A stretch of 56,743 nucleotides of DNA from Streptomyces panaciradicis (GTDB lineage: Bacteria > Actinomycetota > Actinomycetes > Streptomycetales > Streptomycetaceae), in contig NZ_JAMGBF010000076.1 in NCBI RefSeq assembly GCF_023516615.1, forward strand, positions 1 to 56,743, given 5' to 3'. Position numbers and translations under genes: made by a program. This document shows positions 15,937-24,527 of this stretch, in pieces. A model generated the notes under the pieces. That model saw only the letters and a program-made list of their open reading frames with translations. It was not told where the DNA came from and searched no databases. Position 1 is the stretch's first letter, and the number at the start of each line of letters is the position of its first letter.

Positions 15937-17996
15937 CACCGTTCCGGGACCTGTTCGACCCGCAGGTCCACCGACCCGGTCTCCTTGTCCTCCCACACGT
16001 CGGTCACCCGTAGTGTGCCGTTCAGCGACTGCGGCCGGATCGTGAAGACCGCGCGTGCCAGCGGATTGATCAGGTGCGTCTCAAGGGCCATGCCGATGCC
16101 GCGCCCGCCGGCGTACGGATCCCGCAGACAGTACTCACCGAGCCGTCGGCGGGCCTGCGGGCTGATCTCCAACCGAATGCCCTGGCTGTCCCATACGGCA
16201 GCGGTGATGTTGCGGATCGACAGGTCGAGCACCTCCTCCGCCGCCTCACCCGTGATGAAGCCGAACACGACCACGTTGCCACCGAAGCGGTTCATCAGCT
16301 CCGGCCGCCCCACCTCGGCCTCGAAGTGCTGGCGAATATTGGCCCTGACCCGCTGCACGAGGTCGTTGTAGTCGTCTTCAGGGCGCACGTCCCACACCCG
16401 CCGCCGGGTCTGTGGATCCGTGTGCTGGATCCCGAGGTTGGACGTGAAGATGAGCACGCACTCGCTGAAGTACGTGGTGACACCCTGTCCGTCGGTGAGC
16501 CGCCCGTCCTCCAGGAGTTGGAGGAACTTGTCCATCACCCCTTGGTGTGCCTTCTCGATCTCGTCGAAGAGGATGACCCGGAAGGGATCGGCGCGTACGG
16601 CTCGGGTGAGTTCACCGCCGGCCTCGTATCCCACGTATCCGGGCGGCGCGCCCACGAGCCTGTCCGCGGCGTGCGCGGAGGAGAACTCGCTCATGTCGAA
16701 CCGCAGGTAGGCGTCCTCGCTGTCGAACAGCAACTGCGCCACGCTCTTGGCCATTTCGGTCTTGCCCGTCCCCGTGGGACCGGCGAAGAAGAGGACGCCA
16801 CGCGGCCGGTGTCCGGTGGACGTCGCCTGCGCCCCGGACAGCCCGAGGGCCGCGCGCTTGAGAATGTCGAGCGTCATCGTGACCGCCTGTTCCTGGCCTC
16901 GGACCCGCCCGGTGAGATGTGCGTGTCCATGGGCGATGCGTTCGCGGATGTCCCAGGAGCGCCATGGGTCCTTCTCCACGCCCAGCCGGTAGATGCGGAC
17001 CGCGTCCGGCATCGCCTCGAACGGCATGCTCCTGGACAGGGCGAGCCGGTGGCTCTGCCGCATGGCGTCCAGCGACAGTCCGGCGGCTGCCCTGGCGAAC
17101 GCGGTGACCGGGTCCAGCCGCGACGGTGCGTCCGCGACGGCCCCGGTGCCGTCCTGACGCGCCGCCTTGTCGTCTGCCGGTGCCGCCGGATGCTCCGAGG
17201 CGAGCAGTTGCGCCATACGGCGGCGCTCGCCGGCGTCCGGCCCGGGAACGGCGACCGCGCGGACGCGCCCGGATCCGCTCACCAGCCAGTGCGGCAGGTC
17301 GCGGTCGCTGTCCGCGAGCCAGATGACCGGGTTGAACAGTTTCCCCGCGCCCGCCGGGTCGCGCGGGGGGTGGTGCGGGGCGGCGGACAACGGCTCGGCT
17401 TCCTGGGCGAGTTGCACACAGGCCAGGAAGAAGTCCCGCTCGCCTTCGCCGAGCCGGGTGACGTCGGTGCTCAGCCTGGAGGAGTGATCGATCAGCAGTG
17501 CCAGCCGCAGCGGCTCGGCGTCACGGCCGTCCCGACGCCGTGCGGTGCGCCGTTCCCGGAATCCCGTGACGATCTCACGCAAGAGCGGCTCCGCTTCGAG
17601 GAGCTGGGGGGTGCGGCCGCTGCCGCTTCCGGTGCGCGGGCTCCGCAGGGCATCGTTGAGCAGTTCGACAACGGTCTCCTGGTCAGGGCCGACCAGTGCC
17701 TGGAATCCGGTTATCTGGTCGTAGCTCAGCAGTGCGCCGTACCCGAGTGGGCGCAGTCCGTCCCACAGTGATTCGGGCAGGCTGCGGTCGCTGTCGACCG
17801 GCTTTCCACCGATACGGCGCCGCGCCAGATAGCGGTCGTGGATGTTGCCGTGCACCACGAACTGGCTGTGCACCGAGAGCGTCCCGACGACCTCGTCGAC
17901 GAAAGGGGGTATGGACCGCTGGGCGCTCGAGGCGGTGCGGCCGGGCTCGCCGTCCTTGGAGAGAGGCGTTCGCGGCGATGCGTTGGTCGAACTCAT
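15936..17996 (-). CDS. ClpB-like AAA+ ATPase
   Basis: This 686-aa protein has a C-terminal AAA_2-type ATPase module resembling the second ring of ClpA/ClpB. It shows Walker A GPTGTGKTEMAK (about residue 405), RFDMSEFSSAH, GAPPGYVGYEAGGELT pore-loop region, Walker B VILFDEIEKAH (about 475), sensor TSNLG and arginine-finger MNRFGG, then a D2-small-like end. The N-terminal half (about 30-300) looks like a degenerate AAA domain (VVHGNIHDRYL, LALLIDHSSRL, VIWLADSDRDLP) without a good P-loop. It is probably an ATP-driven protein remodeller. The ATG at 17996 has AGGA close upstream. It lies between the accessory protein and FHA genes in one operon. Confidence 0.88.
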   Translation of the reverse strand: MSSTNASPRTPLSKDGEPGRTASSAQRSIPPFVDEVVGTLSVHSQFVVHGNIHDRYLARRRIGGKPVDSDRSLPESLWDGLRPLGYGALLSYDQITGFQALVGPDQETVVELLNDALRSPRTGSGSGRTPQLLEAEPLLREIVTGFRERRTARRRDGRDAEPLRLALLIDHSSRLSTDVTRLGEGERDFFLACVQLAQEAEPLSAAPHHPPRDPAGAGKLFNPVIWLADSDRDLPHWLVSGSGRVRAVAVPGPDAGERRRMAQLLASEHPAAPADDKAARQDGTGAVADAPSRLDPVTAFARAAAGLSLDAMRQSHRLALSRSMPFEAMPDAVRIYRLGVEKDPWRSWDIRERIAHGHAHLTGRVRGQEQAVTMTLDILKRAALGLSGAQATSTGHRPRGVLFFAGPTGTGKTEMAKSVAQLLFDSEDAYLRFDMSEFSSAHAADRLVGAPPGYVGYEAGGELTRAVRADPFRVILFDEIEKAHQGVMDKFLQLLEDGRLTDGQGVTTYFSECVLIFTSNLGIQHTDPQTRRRVWDVRPEDDYNDLVQRVRANIRQHFEAEVGRPELMNRFGGNVVVFGFITGEAAEEVLDLSIRNITAAVWDSQGIRLEISPQARRRLGEYCLRDPYAGGRGIGMALETHLINPLARAVFTIRPQSLNGTLRVTDVWEDKETGSVDLRVEQVPER

Positions 17997-18089
17997 GAGT
18001 TCCTTTCTCCGCGGTGCAACGGCACCGCGGGTGGTGTGACGCGGCGTCGGCCGGATCACCTGCCGGCCACCGTCCCTGCGGCATGTGGC

Positions 18090-19685
18090 TCAGTGCCGGC
18101 CGTCGCGGTCGTCGATCTGCCGGTGCCGTGGTCCGTCGTCCCGGCGCCTCAGGTCGTCCCGGGAACGACCCGGACGCTCGCGCCCCGACGACCCCGACGC
18201 GGTGCGCGGCGCGGCGTCCGGTGAGCGTGGTGCGACGGCCTCCGAGTCGAAGCGGAAGTCGCATTCCAGGCCGAGGCGGGCAAGGGCCTGCTCGAAGCCC
18301 GCGGCCCACTGCTTCGCCTCGGCGCAGCGCTCGGCATCGATGGGTGAGGGCGGCCCGCCTCGGCATGTGACCAGGTCCAGGCCGTCCGGATGGACGGTCA
18401 CCTCGATCCAGTGGTCCGGTTCCCAGCCGGGGGGAGCGAAGGCGGCGCACCGGGCGCCGGATGCGGTGTCGTGCCACAGGGCCGGTTCCCCGCCGAGCGC
18501 GCCGAGCACATGCTCTGCTCCCTGCTGGAGGTAGCGTCGTTCCAGTTGCTCCAGCCGATCGTCCACCGCCGCGCGTGCCCGGTCCCGGTCGGCTGCGCGG
18601 AGGGGACGGCCCTCCGCGACCGCCTCGCGCAGCAGTGCCAGGACGTCCTCGGCCGGCGGCGCGGGCTCCACGTCGGACGGCACCTCGGTGGTGAGGAAGT
18701 CCAACTGGGCCGCGGCCTGGAACAGGGCATCGGCACGGAGGCGGACACGCCGGCCGACATCGGCGGCGAAGATGCGGGCCTCCTCGAGATGTTCGGCGGC
18801 GCTGATGCCGTCACCGGCGCGTACGCAGATCAAGGCGTGGTGCAGGGCGGTGACGACGGGCTCGCTGTCCTCCGGGGTCGCTTCGACGGGCAGGGCGCCC
18901 AGGAGCTCCGCGGAGGCAGAGGTCACCTCGTCCTCGTCAGCCCCCCTAGCCCGGGTCACCGGGACCGGCTCGGATTCCACGGAGGGCCGGGCGGGCTCGG
19001 CGGCCGGCGGGGTCCCTGCTCCGGTCCGGCGCCGCGGCCGACGTCGCTCGGCGAGAACACGCTGCCAAGAGGTGTCCCGCGCATCGGCGACGTCGGCGAC
19101 CGCCGTCGCGCATGCCCAGGCCGCCAGCTCGGCCTCGGCCTGTTCGAGTGCCCGTTCAGCCTCGGCCAAGGTCTGACGCGTGACGTCCAGGCGGCAGCCC
19201 ACCGGCTGGACGGGCGGCGGCAGTACGGGCGCGGGCGGGGGCGAACCCGGCGGGGTTTCCCGCTTCAGGCGGGCGAGTCGGGCGGCGAGCACGGTGCGGC
19301 GCGCGTTCACGCGGACGGCGGCGAACGCGGCGCTCTCCCACTGCTGTGCGGCGTCGCGGGCCGACTCCTGCTGTCGCAGCAGACAGCGTTGTTCCTCCGC
19401 GGCCCGGACGGCGGCGTGAGCGAGCACCCCGGTGGCGGCCATGGCCGCTCGTCCGGCCAGCAACGCTCCGCTCATGGCACCCAGCGCGATCGCGGCCGGT
19501 TCGAGCAGCTCGTGCAGAGCGTGGGCCACGCCGTGCACGACGTGGTCCACACTGTGGGACATGTCTGCGACGGACACGTGCGGAAGCCCGCTCGTGACAT
19601 GGCCGGTGGAGACGGGCGGGGACGTGTCGTATCCGTACGTCGGCCACACGTCCTGGACGCCGGCGTACCCCTGCGCGGAACTCAT
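18090..19685 (-). CDS. Large accessory protein with membrane-like segment and coiled coil
   Basis: I do not recognise the family of this 531-aa protein. The N-terminus is histidine-rich (MSHSVDHVVHGVAHALHELL), followed by a small-residue hydrophobic segment (AIALGAMSGALLAGRAAMAATGVL-like, about 60-85), then a long Ala/Glu/Arg coiled-coil region with a proline-rich break. A folded C-terminal domain follows (WHDTASGARCAAF, WIEVTVHPDGLDLVTCRG, CDFRFDS), and the protein ends in a charged RD-rich tail. The ATG overlaps the kinase stop (ATGA), so it is made with the kinase; it is followed by the AAA+ gene. It may be the adaptor or client linking kinase and ATPase. Confidence 0.7.
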   Translation of the reverse strand: MSSAQGYAGVQDVWPTYGYDTSPPVSTGHVTSGLPHVSVADMSHSVDHVVHGVAHALHELLEPAAIALGAMSGALLAGRAAMAATGVLAHAAVRAAEEQRCLLRQQESARDAAQQWESAAFAAVRVNARRTVLAARLARLKRETPPGSPPPAPVLPPPVQPVGCRLDVTRQTLAEAERALEQAEAELAAWACATAVADVADARDTSWQRVLAERRRPRRRTGAGTPPAAEPARPSVESEPVPVTRARGADEDEVTSASAELLGALPVEATPEDSEPVVTALHHALICVRAGDGISAAEHLEEARIFAADVGRRVRLRADALFQAAAQLDFLTTEVPSDVEPAPPAEDVLALLREAVAEGRPLRAADRDRARAAVDDRLEQLERRYLQQGAEHVLGALGGEPALWHDTASGARCAAFAPPGWEPDHWIEVTVHPDGLDLVTCRGGPPSPIDAERCAEAKQWAAGFEQALARLGLECDFRFDSEAVAPRSPDAAPRTASGSSGRERPGRSRDDLRRRDDGPRHRQIDDRDGRH

Positions 19686-22093
19686 GCCGGTCCCCCCGTG
19701 GGTACGACGGGCAGCGTACGTCCGTCGCGGACGGCCGCCTGCAGGGCACGCTGCCTGAGCAGCGCGCGTCGCCAGAGCCGGTCGCGCCGCACGGTCCACA
19801 CGCCGAGCGCGACGACGGTGCACACGGGCCACAGCCACGGTGTCCACAGCAGGACGTACGGCAGCACCACCGTGAACAGGACTGCCATCAGGACGCCCAC
19901 GGCGAGCCTGGCCCAGCGGCCGGCGAGCACGAACCGCCCCGGCCGTTCTGCGGTCCCGATGATGAGTCCGGCCAGCGAGTGGGAGGGATGGTAACCGGGG
20001 GGCCCGATGCGGACCGCGATCCACAGTTCGAGGAGGTGTACGACGAAGGCGGCGGGCATCGCCAGCAGCCAGCCGGTGACGACGGCGGACTGCGGCGCGA
20101 GTCCCGCGGCATCGGAGAGCGAGATGACAAAGCCCCAGGGAACGCAGAGCAGGATGGCGCCCAGCAGTGCCCACCCGAGGTTCGGCAGCATGTCGAGGCG
20201 GCGCATCACGACGTCGAGTCCGTCGCGTGCGGCGGCCAGAGCGGCGGCGGCCTCCTGCTGTCGCCGTTCGTCGAGCCGTGCGTACGCCTGTGCCGCGTCG
20301 TCCTGGGCCAGACGGACGAGCATCATCGCGGCGAGTCGGCGTAGTGGGTCGTCGGCCTCGTCGAGCAACTGCTCGAACCAGGGAACGCGGACGGCAAGGG
20401 TCCGGGCGGCCCGCTGGGCCTGTCGGCTCCAGTGACCGGCGACTTGCGGCAGCCGGGCCAGGTGCAGCAACCGGGCGTCGACCGCCGCGGTCCGGCTGAG
20501 GGCCGCCCGCACCGCGCGCCGGCGCAGCCGCGGGTGCCGCAGGGCGAGTTCCTCCGTCTGCGCGTCCCAGGCGCTGCGCAGTCGCCGCCACTGGTCCTCG
20601 GTGGCGGCCAGCTGTTCGCCGCCCGGCCGGACGGACAGGGTGGTCAGGAGTCCTGGATGGCCGAGAGCGACGATGAGGTCACGAGCGTCCCGGTCGCCCT
20701 CGCTCGCGTGCTGTACGACCTCGGGCAACCGGTGACCCTCAAGGCTGAAGCCGTGCCAGGTGACGGGCAGATGCGGGCCGAGCCGGTTGAGGAGCCGGGC
20801 GAGGGTGACGGGATCGGGTGCTGCCTCGGACAGGCGGGTGCGCAGGTCGTCCCTGGCCGCAGGTCCTTCCTCGGCTTCGCCCGCCCTGGCCGCCGTCACG
20901 GGTTCGGCCACCGTGTCCGGCGGGAACTGCTCGAGCCAGCCGACCAGTGCACGGCGCCCGGACGGGGAGGACAGTAGCCGTGACGCGCTGGGATGGTCGC
21001 GGTCGAGCGCGTCGGCGAGGTCCTCGGGGTCGGTGTACTCCCGTCCGATGAAGGTGAACGGCCTTGTCCGCGGACCGGAGGCAGCGGCAGGACCGGGTGA
21101 CGTGGCGATGCCCCGGGTGACCGGTGCGGGGTCCTCGCGGTCGGGATCGATCCACTGGCCGACCTCGTCCGAGCCCCAGCGGTGCTTCAGGGACCGGGTG
21201 AGCAGTCCCTCGCACAGGGCACGCAGCCGGGGGTCGCCGATTCCGCTGACATCGACGTCCTCCGTGCTGATGCGTCTGAGGACGAGCCCGCGTTCTCGCA
21301 GACGGATCGGGTGGGTGCCGAGGGCGAGTTCGGCGACGACCATGCCCAGGGACCACCAGTCGACGGACGGCTGGACGGTCTGTACGACGGAGGTGGCCTC
21401 CGGCGCGAGGTAGTGCGGCTTCCCGGTCCAGTGCCGTACCCGCGCGGAGGACACCGGCAGAGCGGCGCCGATGTCGACGAGGACCAGCCGAGGCTCTCCG
21501 GCCGGGCCTTCGCGGACGACGATGTTGTCCGGGGCGACGTCGCGGTGCACGATGCCGTGCCGGTGCAACGCGGTGAGTGCCCCGTGGAGTTGCTCGACCA
21601 CCTGTCGGATGCAGTCGGCGGGCAGCGGGCCGCCCTCTCGTTCCTGGCGGCGTTCGCGGTACTCGGCGAGTGTGGTCTCCCCTTCCGAGAGGCAGACCTC
21701 CCACACCATTCCGGTCGCGATGCCGCGGTCCAGGACCTGAACGACGTTCTCGTGAACGGGTGCGCTGAGGACCTCATGGACCTGGTGATGCGGGGCGAAG
21801 AAGTGGTGGTAGCCCTTCCAGACCAACGGCACGCCCGAGGGTCTGAGCCGGGGGTCGCGTTCCACGACGCGCAGCACCACGGCCTGGGTGGGCCGTGGTT
21901 CGCCGGTGCGGCCGGCACCCAACTCGGCGAGCCGTTCAAACCGTCCGCGCAATTCCTCCGGCAGGTCGTGCAGATCGGGCCGGACTTCGCGGCCACGCGC
22001 CGGGTCCGGGTCGACATCCGGGAACTGGTCGGTCGGCGGAATGGCGGTCCGGGCCGAGGGCGGCCGGCCGTCAGGCGGAACTTCCGTACTCAT
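19682..22093 (-). CDS. Ser/Thr protein kinase with C-terminal membrane segments
   Basis: This 803-aa protein has an N-terminal Hanks-type kinase domain (about 50-310): a loose Gly loop ELGAGRTGE, a likely ATP lysine in LVWKGY, the catalytic loop HRDVAPDN (near residue 180, with Ala in place of the usual Lys), VDIG in place of DFG, and an APE-like LAPEAT. A long helical middle region follows (DDLRTRLSEAAPDPVTLARL, RLRSAWDAQTEELALRHPRL). Several membrane helices lie at about 640-765 (LGWALLGAILLCVPWGFVI, VVTGWLLAMPAAFVVHLLEL, VLMAVLFTVVLPYVLLW). GAGGAG precedes the ATG at 22093. It is the first gene of the kinase, accessory, AAA+, FHA operon. Confidence 0.88.
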   Translation of the reverse strand: MSTEVPPDGRPPSARTAIPPTDQFPDVDPDPARGREVRPDLHDLPEELRGRFERLAELGAGRTGEPRPTQAVVLRVVERDPRLRPSGVPLVWKGYHHFFAPHHQVHEVLSAPVHENVVQVLDRGIATGMVWEVCLSEGETTLAEYRERRQEREGGPLPADCIRQVVEQLHGALTALHRHGIVHRDVAPDNIVVREGPAGEPRLVLVDIGAALPVSSARVRHWTGKPHYLAPEATSVVQTVQPSVDWWSLGMVVAELALGTHPIRLRERGLVLRRISTEDVDVSGIGDPRLRALCEGLLTRSLKHRWGSDEVGQWIDPDREDPAPVTRGIATSPGPAAASGPRTRPFTFIGREYTDPEDLADALDRDHPSASRLLSSPSGRRALVGWLEQFPPDTVAEPVTAARAGEAEEGPAARDDLRTRLSEAAPDPVTLARLLNRLGPHLPVTWHGFSLEGHRLPEVVQHASEGDRDARDLIVALGHPGLLTTLSVRPGGEQLAATEDQWRRLRSAWDAQTEELALRHPRLRRRAVRAALSRTAAVDARLLHLARLPQVAGHWSRQAQRAARTLAVRVPWFEQLLDEADDPLRRLAAMMLVRLAQDDAAQAYARLDERRQQEAAAALAAARDGLDVVMRRLDMLPNLGWALLGAILLCVPWGFVISLSDAAGLAPQSAVVTGWLLAMPAAFVVHLLELWIAVRIGPPGYHPSHSLAGLIIGTAERPGRFVLAGRWARLAVGVLMAVLFTVVLPYVLLWTPWLWPVCTVVALGVWTVRRDRLWRRALLRQRALQAAVRDGRTLPVVPTGGPA

Positions 22094-22113
22094 GTGATTC
22101 TCCTCGGCCGAAT

Positions 22114-22134
22114 GAATATCACGCGAAGATATTC
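22114..22134. promoter_or_regulatory. Perfect 7-bp-arm palindrome in AT-rich divergent promoter
   Basis: GAATATC and GATATTC flank a 7-bp spacer, 21 bp upstream of the kinase start. The surrounding 22100-22230 is much richer in A and T than the rest of the window. It separates the kinase operon from the divergent macro-domain gene and is a good candidate for a shared operator. No regulator gene is adjacent. Confidence 0.45.
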
Positions 22135-22334
22135 CTGCCGCTGCGGGCGTCCGAATTTAGTCACTTTCTGAATGCCTTCGATCAAATAAAGTCGATCCCT
22201 GCGTCGACCACGAATAACTTGCGGCAAGAAATGGACAGGAAGAAACGTGTGGCGACCGGGTCGGCCCTCGGCAGGGCTGTACCGATCGCGTGAAACCGCC
22301 TACCTCCCGAGCGGCCCGGTCCTATCGTGCCGAC

Positions 22335-23525
22335 ATGGGTCTGGCACAACGCCCCGCGGCGCCTTCCGAACTCCCACTGCACCACCAACTCGTCGCCGAA
22401 CTGCGCGCGCTGCGCAAGGTCGGTATCCCGCGCGTCCGGGAGATCGCGCATCCGGGGCTCACCGCCGCTGCGACGGCCGCGGGCCTGCCCACGGGGCCGA
22501 TGGAGCCCGCGGCAGGCATCGAACGGCTGCTGATGACTGCGGTCCGCTGGCTCGACCGCTCCTGTCCGCCGTCCGGCGACCAGTCGCTTCCGGACGCGGT
22601 CGAGCCCGTCGGCGAACTCGCGCGTGCGGCGGCCCTCTCGTTCGGGCTCGTCGCCACCGGCTCCCAGACGGCCGGTGACCGGCGCAGGGCGGCCGCCGCG
22701 GTGTTCGGTGTCACCACGGAGAGCTTCCGGCATCGCCAGGAACACCAGGTCCTGGACCGTCTGGCCGACGCCGTGCTGGCCCTGGCCGGCGCGGGGGCCG
22801 CGGCGGACGGGAACACCGAGCGGTGCGGGTCGGCTCCGGATCTCCCGCCGCGCACGCCGCGGATGACCGATCCGCCCACGCACTTCGACATGACGACGCC
22901 GGGTGATCCGCCCGCGCACCCGCACATCCAGGTGCATCTGTCGCCGATCGAGTTGCTGCGCGGCATCGACGTCCTGGTCTCGTCCGAGAACACCTACCTG
23001 GAGATGTCGAAGATCTTCCGTGACACCGTCTCCGGGGCGCTGCGCCGCGCCGCAGCCGTGCGGAACGAGGCCAACGCAGTCGTCGACGACCCCCTCGCCC
23101 GGGAACTGCGGGACTGGCTGGCCCGGCACAACCACGGCGGCATCCAGGTACCGCCCGGCACGGTCGTACCCACGGGCCCCGGCGCCATGGCGGAGCGGGG
23201 TGTCCGCCGCGTTCTGCACGCGGCGGTCGCGGTGCCCCGGCGCGACGGCCGCGGCTACGAGACGTCCGAGCGGACGGTGGTCGACGCCGTGGCCGGCGTC
23301 TTTCGTACGGCCGCCAGGGAACGGGAGGCCTACGACCCCCCGCTGTCGTCCCTCTGCTTTCCCGTGCTCGGAGCCGGGCGTGGAGGTCTGCCACCCGAGC
23401 GGGCTGCCCGCTGGCTGCGCTGGGCCGTGGAGGAGGAACTGCGAGCGGACCCTCGCTGGACAGTGCACCTGGTCACGCGCACCCCAGCCCTGATCCCTGT
23501 GCTGCGGGCCGCCGACCAGTGCTGA
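22335..23525 (+). CDS. Macro-domain protein with helical N-terminal module
   Basis: This 396-aa protein has a C-terminal macro domain (about 205-392): IDVLVSSENTYLEMSK (nucleotide-binding loop), TVVPTGPGAMAERGVRRVLHAA, and SSLCFPVLGAGRGGLPPERA. Macro domains bind ADP-ribose and some remove it from proteins. The N-terminal ~150 residues (LHHQLVAELRALRKVGIPRV, VFGVTTESFRHRQEHQVLD) form a helical module that I have the impression occurs in other Streptomyces conflict-type proteins. The ATG at 22335 is chosen over 22290 because homology-like sequence starts there. Close to a RES toxin gene, an ADP-ribose-binding protein is meaningful: it could sense, or protect from, ADP-ribose products. Confidence 0.82.
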   Translation: MGLAQRPAAPSELPLHHQLVAELRALRKVGIPRVREIAHPGLTAAATAAGLPTGPMEPAAGIERLLMTAVRWLDRSCPPSGDQSLPDAVEPVGELARAAALSFGLVATGSQTAGDRRRAAAAVFGVTTESFRHRQEHQVLDRLADAVLALAGAGAAADGNTERCGSAPDLPPRTPRMTDPPTHFDMTTPGDPPAHPHIQVHLSPIELLRGIDVLVSSENTYLEMSKIFRDTVSGALRRAAAVRNEANAVVDDPLARELRDWLARHNHGGIQVPPGTVVPTGPGAMAERGVRRVLHAAVAVPRRDGRGYETSERTVVDAVAGVFRTAAREREAYDPPLSSLCFPVLGAGRGGLPPERAARWLRWAVEEELRADPRWTVHLVTRTPALIPVLRAADQC

Positions 23526-23532
23526 GGGAAGG

Positions 23533-24240
23533 TCAGGCACGCCAGCTCGGTGCTGATACCGACAGGCCACGGCGGGCACCCTCCCTCTCCCACGCGGTCA
23601 GATCGCCGCGGCGTGGAATGCCGTACCAGCGCATCGGCCAGGTCCCGTCCTCGGCTCGCCGGTCCACCACGACCTGGAGTCCCGCATCGTGCGGACGCCG
23701 GACGCGGGTGAGGTGCGGGCCGTAGCGCAGACGCCCCAACTCCGTGCGCGGACAGAGCCTTTGGTTGGCGGAGCCGCGCCAGACGAGGTCCGTGGGCTCG
23801 GCGACCTTGAAGCGGCCGGTGACCACGGCATCGGCCGTCGCGAGCGCCGCTCGCTGCTCCGCGGTGAGTTCGTCGTCCTCGTATCCGGTGTAGACGAGCA
23901 GGTCGGGGGCCCCGCCGTCGGGGGCCGCCCGTACGCCGGTTGCGCTGCGCAGTTCGTCCGCACCCCTGAGGAAGGCGCCCAGTGCGGCCGGTTGGTCGCA
24001 GGGCTCCCCGCCGCTCACGGTCAGCCCGGACGCCCCCCGGTCCAGAGCCTCCTGCCACCGGGCCAGCAGGTCGACCACGGGGGTCCGGACGCCGCCGGCG
24101 CGGTCCCACGTGTGTCGTGACATGCAGCCTGGACAGGCCAGCTCGCAGCCCTGCGTCCAGACGCCGAGCCGCATTCCCGGCCCGAGTGTCACCAGCGGCA
24201 GGTGCGTGCCGCTCACATTCAGTTGTTCCGCGTTTCCCAA
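23533..24240 (-). CDS. Radical SAM protein of the 4Fe-4S activase type
   Basis: This 235-aa protein has the radical SAM cluster motif CELACPGC (Cys32, Cys36, Cys39), followed by the GGEPCDQPAAL SAM-binding step, like NrdG-type activating enzymes and the small 4Fe-4S single-cluster proteins. The second half lacks a SPASM cysteine cluster. A TTG at 24240 is preceded by GGAGG with 7-nt spacing, which decides the start; the frame is open further upstream. It is convergent with the macro-domain gene (7-bp gap). Substrate unknown; a protein or peptide from the neighbouring genes is possible. Confidence 0.85.
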   Translation of the reverse strand: MGNAEQLNVSGTHLPLVTLGPGMRLGVWTQGCELACPGCMSRHTWDRAGGVRTPVVDLLARWQEALDRGASGLTVSGGEPCDQPAALGAFLRGADELRSATGVRAAPDGGAPDLLVYTGYEDDELTAEQRAALATADAVVTGRFKVAEPTDLVWRGSANQRLCPRTELGRLRYGPHLTRVRRPHDAGLQVVVDRRAEDGTWPMRWYGIPRRGDLTAWEREGARRGLSVSAPSWRA

Positions 24241-24315
24241 CGTACTTCCTCCCCACGTGCGCGGAGAAAAAGTATTCGCTCGGACGTCCCCGGGCGGCAA
24301 GTGGTCATGTTCTCG

Positions 24316-24370
24316 TTCCGGACCGGAATCGGACCGATTGAGGAACCGAAGCGGACCCTTTTCGGGTCCG
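24316..24370. promoter_or_regulatory. Two inverted repeats between rSAM and downstream operon
   Basis: TTCCGGACCGGAA (24316-24328) is a 13-bp palindrome, and CGGACCC / GGGTCCG (24352-24358, 24364-24370) is a 7-bp-arm inverted repeat. They lie in the 287-bp gap (24241-24527) between the divergent radical SAM gene and the 209-aa gene. The gap is also locally AT-richer (24390-24425). They may be operators or a short transcript hairpin. Confidence 0.35.
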
Positions 24371-24527
24371 GGACGGGAACGGATTCTTCCCTCCCGCCCG
24401 CATGTATTTCATCGCATATTCGGCTAGGCTCGGCGTCCTGGCTTTCGCGTCCAGCGCCACCGTATGCGCACGGAAAGCCGATCTCCTGTGCCTTGGGGAA
24501 GGCACTCGTACACAGGGGGGACCTTTC

